64,000 nt of DNA from Gaiellasilicea sp963707575 (GTDB lineage: Bacteria; Actinomycetota; Thermoleophilia; Gaiellales; Gaiellaceae): contig OY970171.1 of NCBI GenBank assembly GCA_963707575.1, forward strand, positions 1,922,001 through 1,986,000. Direction: 5' to 3'. Shown here piece after piece: positions 1 to 8,867 of the stretch. A program made the position numbers and the translations under genes. Within the stretch, counting starts at the first letter, position 1. Every line of letters starts with the position of its first letter. Below the pieces are notes generated by a model that searched no databases, was not told where the DNA came from, and saw only the letters and a program-made list of their open reading frames with translations.

Positions 1-1903
1 CACGGGCACGGGCGGAGCCGGCAAGACGCGGGTCGCCCTCCGGTCGGCGTACGAGCTCGCCGACGCGTTCGCGGACGGCGTCTGGTTCGTCGGGCTTGCC
101 GCGCTCGTCGATCCCGCGCTCGTTCGACCCGCGATCGCCCAGGCGCTCGGGCTGGCCGAGGAAACGCTCGCGGACGAGCTGCGCGGACGCGAGCTTCTCC
201 TGCTGCTGGACAACTTCGAGCAGCTGCTCGAAGCGGCCCCGTCGGTCGGCGAGCTGCTGCAGGCGGCGCCGCGTCTGCGCGTCCTGGTGACGAGCCGCGC
301 GCGCCTCCGCTTGTACGGGGAGCACGAGCTCCAGCTGCCGCCGCTGCCAGCGGCCGATGCGGAGGAGCTGTTCCTCGGACGTGCGCGCGCGACCGGGCGG
401 ACCTTGCCGCCGGGCCTCCTCGTCACGGAGATCTGCCGCCGCCTCGACGGCCTTCCGCTCGCGATCGAGCTCGTCGCCGCCCGCACCGCCGATCTGACCT
501 CCGCAGAATTGCTGTCATCGCTGGACGACAGGTTCGAGCTCGCCTCCAAAGGCGCGCGTGACCTGCCCGAACGGCAGCGAACCCTGCGCGCGGCGATCCG
601 CTGGAGCGACGAGCTCCTCGGGCCGGACGCGCGGCGCCTGCTGGCCGGCCTCGGCGCGTTCACGGGCGGTTTCACCCGCGAGGCTGTCGAGGCCGTGTGC
701 GGGGCAGACGCGGCGGCGCTGACCGACCTCGTCGAGGGCAGCCTCGTCCGCCGCTCGGAGGACGGGCCCCACTCGATGCTCCTGACGATCCGCGAATACG
801 CACTCGAGCGTCTGTCGGAGCGCCCGGACGCCGACGAGGTGCGCCGTCGCCACGCCGCCTACTTCCTCGAGCTCGGCGAGCGGCTCGTCGCCAGCTATCC
901 GACCGCCGCGATCGAGGCCTATGCGACCTTCGAGCGCGAACACGACAACTTCAGGGCCGCGCTCGCGTTCACGGCCGACGCAGCATTGACCGAGTCTCGG
1001 TACCGGCTCGCCGCCGCAGTGGCGCACTTCTGGCTCGTTCGCGGCTACCTCGCCGAGGGTCGTGCCTGGCTCGAGGGGACCCTTCAACTCGATCCCTCCG
1101 AGATCCCGCCGTTGGTTCACGCCCAGGTCTTGAGGAAGCTCGCGACGCTCGAATGGCGGCAGGGCGAGCTCGACGTCGCCGGCGCCCGAGCCGAGCGCGC
1201 GCTCCCTCTGCTTGCAGGCGAGATCGACGAGGACGAGCGCTATCGGCTGCTGATCCTGCTCGGGTGCATCGAGTACAGCCGCCGCAACCGCGAGGGCTCG
1301 CGGGACTGGTGGGAGCAGAGCGCGGCGCTCGCTCGGACGCTCCAGAACGACGGGCACCTTGCGCTCGCGCTCTCCAACCTCGGCGTTGTCGCAGCCGAGC
1401 TCGGGGACTACGAAGGAGGCGTCGCGATCTACGAGGAGAGCGTCGAGTCGGCTCGGCGCGTTGACCATCGCGAGTACCTCGCGGGAGCGCTGTTGGGGCT
1501 CGGCGACATGAACCTGCGTCTCGGCCGTTACGAGCCCGGCCGCGCCCAGTTGCTCGAGAGCATCGAGCTCCACTCGCGCCTCGGATTCCGGGACAAGTGC
1601 GCCTCCTGCTGCGTCTGGCTCGCGCCCGCCCCCGAGCACGACGGCGACCTGGCGCTCGCGGCGCGTCTGCTCGGCGCGGCGGCAGGAATCCGGCAGCAGA
1701 CAGGTGCGTCGGTGGACTGGCAGGAACAGGACTTTCTCGACGAGCTGCTCGGGCGCTTGCGACCTGCGCTGGGAGATGCAGCCTTCGACGAGGCGTTCGC
1801 GGCCGGGGAAGCAGCGCCGGACGCCGTCCTTGCGGAAGTGCTCGCCTCAGCGGCAGTCACCGCGGCCCCAATGGCCGGTCAGAACGTGCCTCCACGCGGG
1901 TAG
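1..1903 (+). CDS. AfsR-like ATPase/TPR regulator, C-terminal part (truncated by window edge)
   Basis: The frame is open from the first bases and its N-terminus lies outside the window. The visible part begins with a Walker A loop (GTGGAGKTR), followed by LLLLLDNFEQLLEAAP (Walker B/NB-ARC style), LVTSRARL and the motif GLPLAIELVAAR. This order is typical of the NTPase module of AfsR/MalT-type regulators. A winged-helix-like part (LPERQRTLRAAIRWS) follows, then roughly 300 residues of helical TPR-like repeats. There is no C-terminal LuxR HTH, so any DNA-binding (SARP/OmpR-type) or cyclase domain would be N-terminal and off the window. The role as a signal-responsive transcription regulator is inferred from the family. 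Just downstream lie three 11-nt direct repeats that could be its operator. Confidence 0.85.
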   Translation, partial: TGTGGAGKTRVALRSAYELADAFADGVWFVGLAALVDPALVRPAIAQALGLAEETLADELRGRELLLLLDNFEQLLEAAPSVGELLQAAPRLRVLVTSRARLRLYGEHELQLPPLPAADAEELFLGRARATGRTLPPGLLVTEICRRLDGLPLAIELVAARTADLTSAELLSSLDDRFELASKGARDLPERQRTLRAAIRWSDELLGPDARRLLAGLGAFTGGFTREAVEAVCGADAAALTDLVEGSLVRRSEDGPHSMLLTIREYALERLSERPDADEVRRRHAAYFLELGERLVASYPTAAIEAYATFEREHDNFRAALAFTADAALTESRYRLAAAVAHFWLVRGYLAEGRAWLEGTLQLDPSEIPPLVHAQVLRKLATLEWRQGELDVAGARAERALPLLAGEIDEDERYRLLILLGCIEYSRRNREGSRDWWEQSAALARTLQNDGHLALALSNLGVVAAELGDYEGGVAIYEESVESARRVDHREYLAGALLGLGDMNLRLGRYEPGRAQLLESIELHSRLGFRDKCASCCVWLAPAPEHDGDLALAARLLGAAAGIRQQTGASVDWQEQDFLDELLGRLRPALGDAAFDEAFAAGEAAPDAVLAEVLASAAVTAAPMAGQNVPPRG

Positions 1904-2026
1904 ATCGCACTGGGCGCGATCGCTTGCCTCGGCGCCTTGCGTTCCCGGGGCCAGCACGGCCAGCACCGCGAAGCAGGTTGCACCGGCGACTGCGAGCGAC
2001 GAGCGGAGCGTGGACTGTCTGGTCAT
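1847..2026 (-). CDS. small putative secreted peptide (59 aa)
   Basis: A 59-codon frame starts at an ATG preceded by a good Shine-Dalgarno (AAGGGAG, about 7 nt spacing). The first ~30 residues form a textbook signal peptide: basic MTRQSTLR, a hydrophobic core (AVAGATCFAVLAVLAP), then a small-residue cleavage region. The mature part would be only ~25-30 residues with two or three cysteines. The last ~57 nt overlap the 3' end of the ATPase gene on the other strand. Upstream, at 2072-2099, sit three 11-nt direct repeats in promoter position. I recognise no family. It could be the decayed remnant of a longer secreted protein, but RBS, signal sequence and operator together support expression. Confidence 0.45.
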   Translation of the reverse strand: MTRQSTLRSSLAVAGATCFAVLAVLAPGTQGAEASDRAQCDLPAWRHVLTGHWGRGDCR

Positions 2027-2071
2027 CCTGTTCTCCCTTCTTGAATCGACGCCAGTCACGATCGGCCCAGC

Positions 2072-2099
2072 CGCTCAAGAACCGCTCAGGATTCGCTCA
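2072..2099 (-). promoter_or_regulatory. three 11-nt-period direct repeats (SARP/OmpR-type operator candidate)
   Basis: On the minus strand the hexamer TGAGCG occurs three times (2099-2094, 2088-2083, 2077-2072) with an exact 11-nt period. Each copy except the most upstream-flanked variant is preceded by T or C. Tandem heptamers at 11-nt spacing are the classical binding-site layout of SARP and OmpR/PhoB-family regulators. An 8-nt gap then separates the last repeat from a weak -10-like GATCGT, and the small secreted-peptide ATG lies 45 nt downstream. The M50 protease GTG is 58 nt away on the other strand and could also be controlled. Binding is inferred from geometry only. Confidence 0.45.
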
Positions 2100-2156
2100 A
2101 GGAGCCGGCGTGCGCCCGGGGGAGGCGCTCGGAGACGCGATCAGTACTCTGAGCCC

Positions 2157-2849
2157 GTGAGCTACGACCCCTACGCGCCGCGCGAGCACGAGCCCGAGTA
2201 CGAGTACTCGCCGATCAAGGCGACGCCGACCTGGCGAGAGCTTCTCCGCCGTTTCTTCGCACCCCTCGTCGCGCTCGGCTTCCTGCTCGTCAAGTTCGGC
2301 GCCTTCGGGATCAAGTTCTTCGGGATCTTCATCTCGGTCGGTGGCTACGCGCTGCTCTTCGGGTTCAAGTTCGCGGTCGGCTTCGTCCTGCTGATCCTCG
2401 TGCACGAGCTGGGGCATTTCGCCGAGGCGAAACGGCAGGGCCTGAACCCTGCGCTCCCGGTCTTCATCCCCTTCCTGGGCGCCTACGTGGCGATGAAGAA
2501 CGCTCCCTTCGACCCCTGGCGCAACCTGCTCGTCTCGGCCGCAGGGCCGTTCGCGGGCGGGCTCGCCGCCCTGGGGGTCTGGATCGCCGGCGAGGCGTCG
2601 GACTCGCGCTTCCTGATCGCCCTGGCCTACACGGGCTTCCTGCTCAACCTCTTCAACCTGATCCCGGTGCGGCCGCTGGACGGCGGGTTCATGTGGCGGT
2701 CGGTGAAAGCGCTCCGTCTGGGCCACCGCGAGCACGTCGCCTGGGCGCCCGCGTGGCGCGTCGGGGCGGGCGCGATCATCTACGGCGGGCTGATCGCGAC
2801 GCTCGCGCTCGGCATGGTCGCGGCGCACATCCCGCAAGACCGCCTCTGA
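2157..2849 (+). CDS. M50-family membrane metalloprotease
   Basis: A 230-residue integral membrane protein with the zinc-protease motif HELGH inside a hydrophobic segment (VLLILVHELGHFAEAKR). A conserved loop NPALPVFIPFLGAYVAMK follows, and the second metal-ligand motif sits in a later membrane segment (LNLFNLIPVRPLDGG). These are the hallmarks of site-2-protease-like M50 peptidases, which cleave substrates within or near the membrane. A short cytoplasmic acidic N-terminus precedes about six hydrophobic segments. The GTG at 2157 is chosen because it begins the conserved part; longer upstream reading runs through the intergenic operator. The stop overlaps the next gene's ATG (TGATG), so the two are probably co-translated. 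The substrate is unknown. Confidence 0.85.
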   Translation: MSYDPYAPREHEPEYEYSPIKATPTWRELLRRFFAPLVALGFLLVKFGAFGIKFFGIFISVGGYALLFGFKFAVGFVLLILVHELGHFAEAKRQGLNPALPVFIPFLGAYVAMKNAPFDPWRNLLVSAAGPFAGGLAALGVWIAGEASDSRFLIALAYTGFLLNLFNLIPVRPLDGGFMWRSVKALRLGHREHVAWAPAWRVGAGAIIYGGLIATLALGMVAAHIPQDRL

Positions 2850-3547
2850 TGGACGACCGCCGCGTGCTCGAGCGCACGCACGAGGACCTGACGAACGACG
2901 TGTCCTTGATCGCCGCCGAGTTCCTGAGCGGCTTCCAGAAGGTGCTCGAGATCGACCGCCCCGCCGTCTCGATCTTCGGCTCCGCGCGCGTCGGCGAGGA
3001 CTCGGCGCCCTACCGCGACGCGCGCGAGACTGCGCGGCTCTTCGCCCAGGCGGGCTTCGCGGTCGTCACGGGCGGCGGCCCCGGCGTGATGGAGGCGGCG
3101 AACCGAGGCTGCAAGGAGGGCGGCGGGCTGTCGGTCGGCTTCAACATCGCGCTCCCGCACGAGCAGGGCGTGAACCCGTACTGCGACCTCGAGATGACGT
3201 TCAAGCACTTCTACGCGCGCAAGACGATGTTCGTGAAGGCCGCGGAGGGCTTCGTCATCCTCCCGGGCGGGTTCGGCACGCTCGACGAGCTGTTCGAGTC
3301 GCTGACGCTGATCCAGACCGGCAAGGTGCTGAACTTCCCCGTCGTTCTCTTCGGCAGCGACTACTGGGGCGAGATGGTGGACTGGATCAAGAGCGAGCTG
3401 CTCGCCGACGGGATGATCTCGCCCGAGGACATCGACCTGCTCTACGTCACGGACGACCCCGCCGAGGCGGTGCGGGTCGTGGTCGCGAGCTACGACGACC
3501 GCAATTCGACGAGCCCCGCCGCGGCGGCCAAGCACGACGCGGAGTAG
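2849..3547 (+). CDS. LOG-family protein (TIGR00730-like nucleoside monophosphate phosphoribohydrolase)
   Basis: A 232-residue cytosolic Rossmann-fold protein with the family signature GGGPGVMEAANRG and the nucleotide-binding motif PGGFGTLDE. Both are diagnostic of the LOG (lonely guy, lysine decarboxylase-like) family. Members hydrolyse N6-substituted or ordinary nucleoside 5'-monophosphates to base plus ribose 5-phosphate; the substrate here cannot be told. The ~30-residue N-terminal extension before AVSIFGSARV is typical of the longer bacterial type. The ATG overlaps the stop of the M50 protease by one base, so the pair forms an operon. The C-terminal 20 residues are low-complexity. Confidence 0.88.
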   Translation: MDDRRVLERTHEDLTNDVSLIAAEFLSGFQKVLEIDRPAVSIFGSARVGEDSAPYRDARETARLFAQAGFAVVTGGGPGVMEAANRGCKEGGGLSVGFNIALPHEQGVNPYCDLEMTFKHFYARKTMFVKAAEGFVILPGGFGTLDELFESLTLIQTGKVLNFPVVLFGSDYWGEMVDWIKSELLADGMISPEDIDLLYVTDDPAEAVRVVVASYDDRNSTSPAAAAKHDAE

Positions 3548-3907
3548 CTACTGGCGGCCGGTGTCGAGGTGGAAGTCGACCCGCGCGAAACGTCCTCGCG
3601 GCACGATCACCTTCCGTGGCGTCAGGCCGACGCCGATCATCCGCCTGGCCGTCGTGACGACGTACCTGCCCGGCTTCAGCCCGATCCTGTATCCACCCGT
3701 GGAGCCAGTCGTCGTCCGTGCGACGATGTGGCCGGCGCGCTTGAAGACGAGCGCCACCCGCGCGGCGGGCGCTTCGCACGGCTGATCGACGCGGCAGATG
3801 GGGCTCGTCGATCCCTGGGTGACGACGCCGCGGAGCCCCGATCCCCCCGGTGAGGAGGCCGCCGGTGCGGCGAGAGCGAGCGCGATCGCGAGCACGACGA
3901 TCCGCAT
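3548..3907 (-). CDS. secreted protein with carboxypeptidase-regulatory-like fold
   Basis: A 119-residue product with an N-terminal signal peptide (MRIVVLAIALALAAPAASS). One small beta-sandwich-like domain follows, with the pattern LRGVVTQGSTSP...ARVALVFKRAGHIVARTTT and GYRIGLKPGRYVVTT. That pattern matches the carboxypeptidase regulatory / CnaB-like module found in many actinobacterial exported proteins. Two cysteines (CRVDQPC) may form a disulfide. The in-frame ATG at the signal peptide is preferred over an upstream ATG that adds a hydrophilic extension. It converges on the LOG gene with no gap. It is probably an extracellular structural or carrier domain; no enzymatic residues are seen. Confidence 0.7.
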   Translation of the reverse strand: MRIVVLAIALALAAPAASSPGGSGLRGVVTQGSTSPICRVDQPCEAPAARVALVFKRAGHIVARTTTGSTGGYRIGLKPGRYVVTTARRMIGVGLTPRKVIVPRGRFARVDFHLDTGRQ

Positions 3908-4058
3908 GACCTGACGATAGCGCCTTCCGCTGGATCGCCCCGTTGATCCGCGGTGTTCCACCCGTTAGGTTCGCCACATCCGGGTTGCAAGGGGAGTCCC
4001 GGAGTCTCGAGTGCGGTGGGCTCACGAGCCACGCCTCGGCTGACAGTAGGGAGGGAAG

Positions 4059-5789
4059 ATGAAGCAACGACAGAGACGGCAGGCGCGCCTGCTCGTCGTC
4101 CTCTGCGTCGTCCTCGGGACGGCGCTGGCGGTCGCGCCGGGCGCGACGGCCGCCCCGGAGCCGATCGTCTCGACGGCCGTCGCCTTCGACGTCTCGCCGC
4201 CAGTGACACTGCTCGCGCCGAGCTCGGGCTCCGGCGACAGACAGCGGCTCGCGAACAACCGAGCCGAATTCGCCCCCGTCACCGACACCGATACGGGCTA
4301 CGCCGGCGACGCCGCAATCCAGACCTCGGGCTTCGCGGCCACGCTCGCAGCAGGGCCGCTCGTCAACTTCGAGGGGCTGAGCAACCAGGACAACTTCGAC
4401 ATCTTCGGGTTCCGGGTGAATCCGCCGGATCCGGTCGGTGACGTCGGACCGAACCACTACGTCGAGATGGTCAACCTCGTCTTCGGCGTGTACGACAAGT
4501 CTGGCAACGAGCTGCTCGCGCCCGTCGACACCGGCACGCTCTGGGCCGGCTTCCCGATCGAGGACTGCACCGATCCCTCGGGCGACCCGATCGTGCTCTA
4601 CGACCAGACGACCGACCGCTGGCTGCTGAGCCAGTTCACGACCCGCGGGCTCGACCCCGCGACGCCGACGGCCCCCTTCTACAACTGCGTCGCGATCTCG
4701 ACGAGCGGCGACCCGATGGGCTCGTACTACCGCTACGCGTTCATCACACAGGAGGACGTGGACGGCGGCTACTACTTCCCGGATTATCCGAAGTACGGCG
4801 TCTGGTCGAACTCGTACCTGATGACGACGCGCGACTTCGGCTTGGTCGACGGGTACGGGATCAGCGTCTACGCCCTCGAGAAGAACAAGATGGTGAACGG
4901 CGAGGCGAAGGTTGGCGTCGTTCAGTTCTTCCTCGACTCGGAGGATCCGGACGTCAATCTCGAGGACATCGGAGACGGCCTTCTCCCGGCGGACATCGAC
5001 GGCAACCGGCGGCCGATCGGCCAGGCACCGGCTCCGATCGTCGGGACCCAGGACGACGGGGCCGGCTACGGCGCGACGGTGGACGCGCTGAACGTCTACG
5101 ACCTGGCCGTGAAATGGTCGGCGAACCCGACGGCGTCGCTCTCCGGGCCGATCGAGCTGCCGACGGCGCCGTTCGACTCCATCTTCCCGTGCGCGCCGAC
5201 GGCACGGGACTGCCTCCCGCAACCGGGTGTCGCTCCGGACCAGTACCTGGACGTCCTCTCCTACCGCCAGCGGCCGATGCACCGGCTCGCCTACCGGAAC
5301 TTCGGCAAGTACGAGGCGCTGGTGACGAACCAGTCCGTCGAGGCGTTGCCAGGCGCGGCCGGCCTGCGCTGGTACGAGCTGCGCCGAGCCAACGGCGCCT
5401 ACGCGATCCACCAGCAGGGCACCTACGCGCCCGGTGACGGCGTCCACCGCTGGATGGGCTCGATCGCGATGGACAAGAACGGGAACATGGCTCTCGGCTA
5501 CAGCGTCGTCAACGCCACGACCGTCTTCCCGGGCATCCGCTATACGGGTCGCCTCGCAGGCGACCCCGCAGGCCAGATGACGGTCGCCGAGGAGACGATC
5601 ATCGACGGGAGCGGGGTGCAGACGACGACGAACTCCCGCTGGGGGGACTACACCTCGATGAACGTCGACCCGGTCGACGACTGCACCTTCTGGTACGTGA
5701 ACGAGTACTACACGGCGGCGGGGCAGGCGAGCTCGCCTGCCGGCTGGCAGACCCGGATCGCGAGCTTGCGGCTGCCGGGCTGCGGGTAG
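4059..5789 (+). CDS. large secreted protein of unknown function
   Basis: A 576-residue exported protein with a strong Shine-Dalgarno (GGGAGGGAAG) before the ATG and a clear signal peptide (KQRQRRQARLLVVLCVVLGTALAVAPGATA up to about residue 33, described by its ends). The mature part is rich in Trp, Tyr, Asp and Gly, with recurrent blocks such as PPDPVGDVGPNHYVEMVN, YDQTTDRWLLSQF and WMGSIAMDKNGNMALGYS. These suggest a beta-propeller-like fold of the type seen in surface or extracellular proteins. Six cysteines are present (for example IEDCTDP, FPCAPTARDC). I see no catalytic signature. It is monocistronic and ends at a strong hairpin shared with the convergent VanW gene. Confidence 0.75.
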   Translation: MKQRQRRQARLLVVLCVVLGTALAVAPGATAAPEPIVSTAVAFDVSPPVTLLAPSSGSGDRQRLANNRAEFAPVTDTDTGYAGDAAIQTSGFAATLAAGPLVNFEGLSNQDNFDIFGFRVNPPDPVGDVGPNHYVEMVNLVFGVYDKSGNELLAPVDTGTLWAGFPIEDCTDPSGDPIVLYDQTTDRWLLSQFTTRGLDPATPTAPFYNCVAISTSGDPMGSYYRYAFITQEDVDGGYYFPDYPKYGVWSNSYLMTTRDFGLVDGYGISVYALEKNKMVNGEAKVGVVQFFLDSEDPDVNLEDIGDGLLPADIDGNRRPIGQAPAPIVGTQDDGAGYGATVDALNVYDLAVKWSANPTASLSGPIELPTAPFDSIFPCAPTARDCLPQPGVAPDQYLDVLSYRQRPMHRLAYRNFGKYEALVTNQSVEALPGAAGLRWYELRRANGAYAIHQQGTYAPGDGVHRWMGSIAMDKNGNMALGYSVVNATTVFPGIRYTGRLAGDPAGQMTVAEETIIDGSGVQTTTNSRWGDYTSMNVDPVDDCTFWYVNEYYTAAGQASSPAGWQTRIASLRLPGCG

Positions 5790-5790
5790 C

Positions 5791-5844
5791 GCGAACGGAA
5801 CGACCGTGCGGCGGCCTCGCTCGAGGCCGCCGCACGCGGTTCGC
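5791..5844. terminator. bidirectional hairpin terminator
   Basis: Between two convergent genes, a 13-bp perfect stem (5806-5818 with 5823-5835) closes on a 4-nt loop. An outer 6-bp pairing (GCGAAC 5791-5796 with GTTCGC 5839-5844) also forms. There is no long T-run, as is usual in such GC-rich genomes. Its position immediately after both stop codons indicates termination of both transcripts. Confidence 0.7.
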
Positions 5845-5845
5845 T

Positions 5846-7534
5846 CTAGATGCGCGGCAGGACGAAGTACGAGCCGGGGATCGTGCGGCCGGGGCCGTAG
5901 ATCGCCGTCGGGCCGACCGCGATGTAGTTGCTCGTGACCGAGTCCGAGCGCACGACCTTGCCGTTCTGGCGCACCGTCCGCGAGACGGTCACGTCGAAGC
6001 CCATCTGGTTCGAGCCGGAGACCGTGCGCACGGAGCCGCGAGGCGCGTAGGGGTCGAGCGCATAGGTCGTCTCCGGCGAGCGCCAGTTCGACTGGGGGCC
6101 CGTCGTGCTGACGACCTTGCGCTTCGACTTCGTGCCCCAGAAGCTGAACGTGAGCGTCGAGTCCGTGTAGCTCGTCTTGATCAGGATCCCGGTCTTCAGG
6201 TCGTTCTTGAACGCGAAGTCGGGCCCGCCCCAGGAGACGGTGGCGTCGCGTCCCATCGGATAGTGGGAGATGTAGAAGCTGTGGTTGTGCCGCTCCACGA
6301 TCGGCAGGCCGAGCTCCCAGGCGTTGTTGAAGAGCGTCGTCGCGGTCTGGCAGACGCCGCCCCCGATCGAGGGCAGGAGCAGCGAGCCGATGATCATCTG
6401 CCCCTCGAGGAAGCCGCGCTCGCTCGTGCGCGGGCCGACCGAGTCGTTGAAGGAGAAGGTCGCGCCCGGACGCAGCAGCGTGCCGTCGATGTACTGCGCC
6501 ATCAGCTGCACGTTGTGGATCCGGTTCGACGAGGAGACGCCCATGTCGGTGGTGAAGCTCGAGATCTGCTCGCGGATCCCCAGCTTGTCCGCCTCGCGCG
6601 TCGTCAGGTCCGGCCGCGTCTCCTGGAGCGCGAGCTCTGCGACGCGCAGGTCCGAGTAGGCGGCTGCCGTGACGTGGGCGAGCGCGACCTTCGCGTTCAC
6701 GTCGAGACCGGGCTTCGAGGGCTCGATCTGCACGCTCTTCGCCCCGACGAGGAAGCGAGCGTTGGTGGCGCGCGTGCGCCACGGCCGGAGGGCGGGGCGG
6801 ACCGCCTCGGCGAGCCGCTCGCCGTCGAAGCTGACGACGAAGTGGTCGCGGCGCGGTGCGAAGTCGAGCAGGCGCGCGAGCCGGTTCGGCGCCAGCGAGC
6901 CGACCTCCTGGCCGTCGAAGGTCAGCGCGACGGGCGCGCTGGTGAGCTGACGCGCGGTTGCTGCGGCTTCCTCGGCGGCGGCGGTGTCGAGCTCGGGCCG
7001 GCTCGCGGCCAGAGGCGCCTCGACGTCGGCCGCGCCGTCGATCACCGCCCGTGAGAGCAGGCTGAGGAACGCGTCGCGGTCGATCGTGCGGCCGGGGCGC
7101 GCCGGTGTCACCTGTGGTGTTCGGCCGCGCATTGCGATCTGTGCGGCAGCCGGGCGGGTGAGCTTGGCCCTGCGCTCGAGCTTGGCCAGGAGCTCGTCCG
7201 CCGCTGCCGTCGGCCGGAGCACCGGGTCGACGACGATCTCGGGCGGAGACGGAACGACGAGCTGACGCACACGCGTCCAGAGCGAGTCCCGGCCGGCGGC
7301 GAGCGCCGCGGCCCGCGTGGCGGGAACGTCCACGGCGAGAACCCCACCCCCACCTGGCAGCTTCTTCCCGTCGATCGACACGAGCCTGTCGCGACCGGTG
7401 TCGACCTCGCGGACGGACACGCCCGGCAGGGCGTCGTTCGCATACGCGGCGTCGCGAACGGCGACGACGCCCGCGGTTCCGCCCACCGCCACGACGACGA
7501 TCACGATGATCGTGGTCCGGACACGTCTGAGCAC
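5846..7534 (-). CDS. VanW-family membrane-anchored protein with PG-binding-like domain
   Basis: A 562-residue protein with an N-terminal membrane anchor (TTIIVIVVVAVGGTAGVVAV). Next come ~200 residues of the repeated alpha/beta module seen upstream of VanW domains (peptidoglycan-binding-4-like, e.g. FDGQEVGSLAPNRLARLLDF), then a VanW domain in the C-terminal half (SSSNRIHNVQLMAQYIDG, PGATFSFNDSVGPRT, GGGVCQTATTLFNNA, HYPMGRDATVSW). VanW proteins are envelope proteins linked to glycopeptide-resistance loci and wall metabolism; their biochemistry is unsettled. The GTG at 7534 is the only start near the anchor; further upstream the frame runs into selA on the other strand. No van genes are nearby, so a housekeeping wall role is inferred. 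Confidence 0.82.
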   Translation of the reverse strand: MLRRVRTTIIVIVVVAVGGTAGVVAVRDAAYANDALPGVSVREVDTGRDRLVSIDGKKLPGGGGVLAVDVPATRAAALAAGRDSLWTRVRQLVVPSPPEIVVDPVLRPTAAADELLAKLERRAKLTRPAAAQIAMRGRTPQVTPARPGRTIDRDAFLSLLSRAVIDGAADVEAPLAASRPELDTAAAEEAAATARQLTSAPVALTFDGQEVGSLAPNRLARLLDFAPRRDHFVVSFDGERLAEAVRPALRPWRTRATNARFLVGAKSVQIEPSKPGLDVNAKVALAHVTAAAYSDLRVAELALQETRPDLTTREADKLGIREQISSFTTDMGVSSSNRIHNVQLMAQYIDGTLLRPGATFSFNDSVGPRTSERGFLEGQMIIGSLLLPSIGGGVCQTATTLFNNAWELGLPIVERHNHSFYISHYPMGRDATVSWGGPDFAFKNDLKTGILIKTSYTDSTLTFSFWGTKSKRKVVSTTGPQSNWRSPETTYALDPYAPRGSVRTVSGSNQMGFDVTVSRTVRQNGKVVRSDSVTSNYIAVGPTAIYGPGRTIPGSYFVLPRI

Positions 7535-7573
7535 GCGTCTAGTTAAGCAGCAGAACCGGCTTAGACTTGGTTC

Positions 7574-8867
7574 ATGAGGCTGCGCGACCTTCCCTCGGTC
7601 GACGTGCTCCTCGGCGACGGACGGCTGGCCGCCGAGCCGCGCCCGCTCGCGCTCGTAGCGGCCCGAGCTGCCCTCGAGCGGGCGCGCGAGGAGGTGCGCG
7701 CGGGCCTCGATCCGGGCGACCTGGTCGACCGTGTGCTCGCCGAGCTCGCCGCGGCGCGGCGGCCGGCACTCCGGCGGGTGCTGAACGCGACGGGGGTGAT
7801 CGTGCACACGAACCTCGGGCGGGCGCCGCTACCCGCCGCCGCGCTCGAGCGCGTCGCGGCGGTCGGAGCCGGCTACTCCAACCTCGAGTACGACCTCGCC
7901 GAGGGCGTCCGCGGCTCGCGCCAGGACCACCTCGCCGCGCTGTTGCGCCGGCTCACGGGCGCCGAGGCTGCGCTCGTCGTGAACAACAACGCCGCGGCCG
8001 TGCTGCTCGCCCTCGCCGCGCTCGCCGAGGGCCGCGAGGTGCTCGTCTCGCGCGGGGAGCTGATCGAGATCGGCGACGGCTTCCGCATCCCGGACGTGCT
8101 CCTCCGCTCCGGCGCCCGCCTCGTCGAGGTCGGAACGACGAACAGGACGCGCGCGGCCGACTACGAGCGGGCGATCGGCTCCGAGACCGCCCTGCTCCTC
8201 CGCGTGCACCAGTCCAACTTCCGCGTCGTCGGCTTCACGGAGCAGCCGCGTCGTGGCCGAGCTGGCAGCAGTGGCGGCGCGTCACGGGCTGCCGCTCGTG
8301 GACGATCTCGGCTCGGGTGCGCTCGTCGAGGCCGAGGGCGAGCCCACGCCCAGCGCGTCGCTCGCCGCCGGGGCCGACCTCGTCTGCTTCTCGGGCGACA
8401 AGCTGCTGGGCGGGCCGCAGGCCGGGATCGTCGTCGGCCGCGCGGACCTCGTCGAGCAGTTGCGCCGCCACCCGCTCCAACGCGCGCTGCGGGCGGACAA
8501 GCTCTCGCTCGCGGCGCTCGAGGGGACGCTGGGGCTCTATCTCGACCGGCCGGAGGAGATCCCCGTCCTGCGGATGTTGCGAGAGCCGGCCGACGCGGTG
8601 CGGGCCCGGGCCGAGCGGCTGGCGCTGGCGCTCGCCGGCGAGGTCGAGGAGACGGTGGCGCGGGTCGGCGGCGGCGCGCTGCCGCTCGCGGAGCTGCCGA
8701 GCTTCGCCTGCGCCGTCGAGGAGGAGCTGGCCGCGGCGCTTCGGGTCGGGGACCCCCCGGTCGTCGCCGTCGTGCGGGACGGGCGCACGCTGCTCGACTG
8801 TCGCACGCTCTCGGACGAAGAGGCCGCCGAGGTGGCCGAAGCGGTGCGCTCGTGCCGCTCGCTGTAG
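7574..8867 (+). CDS. selA: L-seryl-tRNA(Sec) selenium transferase, with an apparent frameshift
   Basis: SelA converts Ser-tRNA(Sec) to Sec-tRNA(Sec) with selenophosphate and PLP. The N-terminal half (7574 to about 8246) contains RRVLNATGVIVHTNLGRAPL and VVNNNAAAVLLALAAL. The C-terminal half (from about 8250, next frame) contains LPLVDDLGSGAL and the PLP-lysine motif FSGDKLLGGPQAG. The two halves are in frames differing by +1, joined at a CG-rich run (8246-8250) between VVGFTEQP and RVVAELAAVAARHG. Adding one CG dinucleotide restores a normal protein of ~431 residues. The shifted frame happens to have no stop before selB, giving a misleading 969-codon frame. The intact selB, tRNA-Sec and Sec-TGA gene favour a sequencing or assembly indel over a true pseudogene. 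Confidence 0.85.

Noticed and set aside
3447..6782. 1111-codon frame on the minus strand
   Set aside because: Arg-rich composition with no motifs; it is the antisense or shifted shadow of the LOG, secreted-protein and VanW genes in high-GC DNA.
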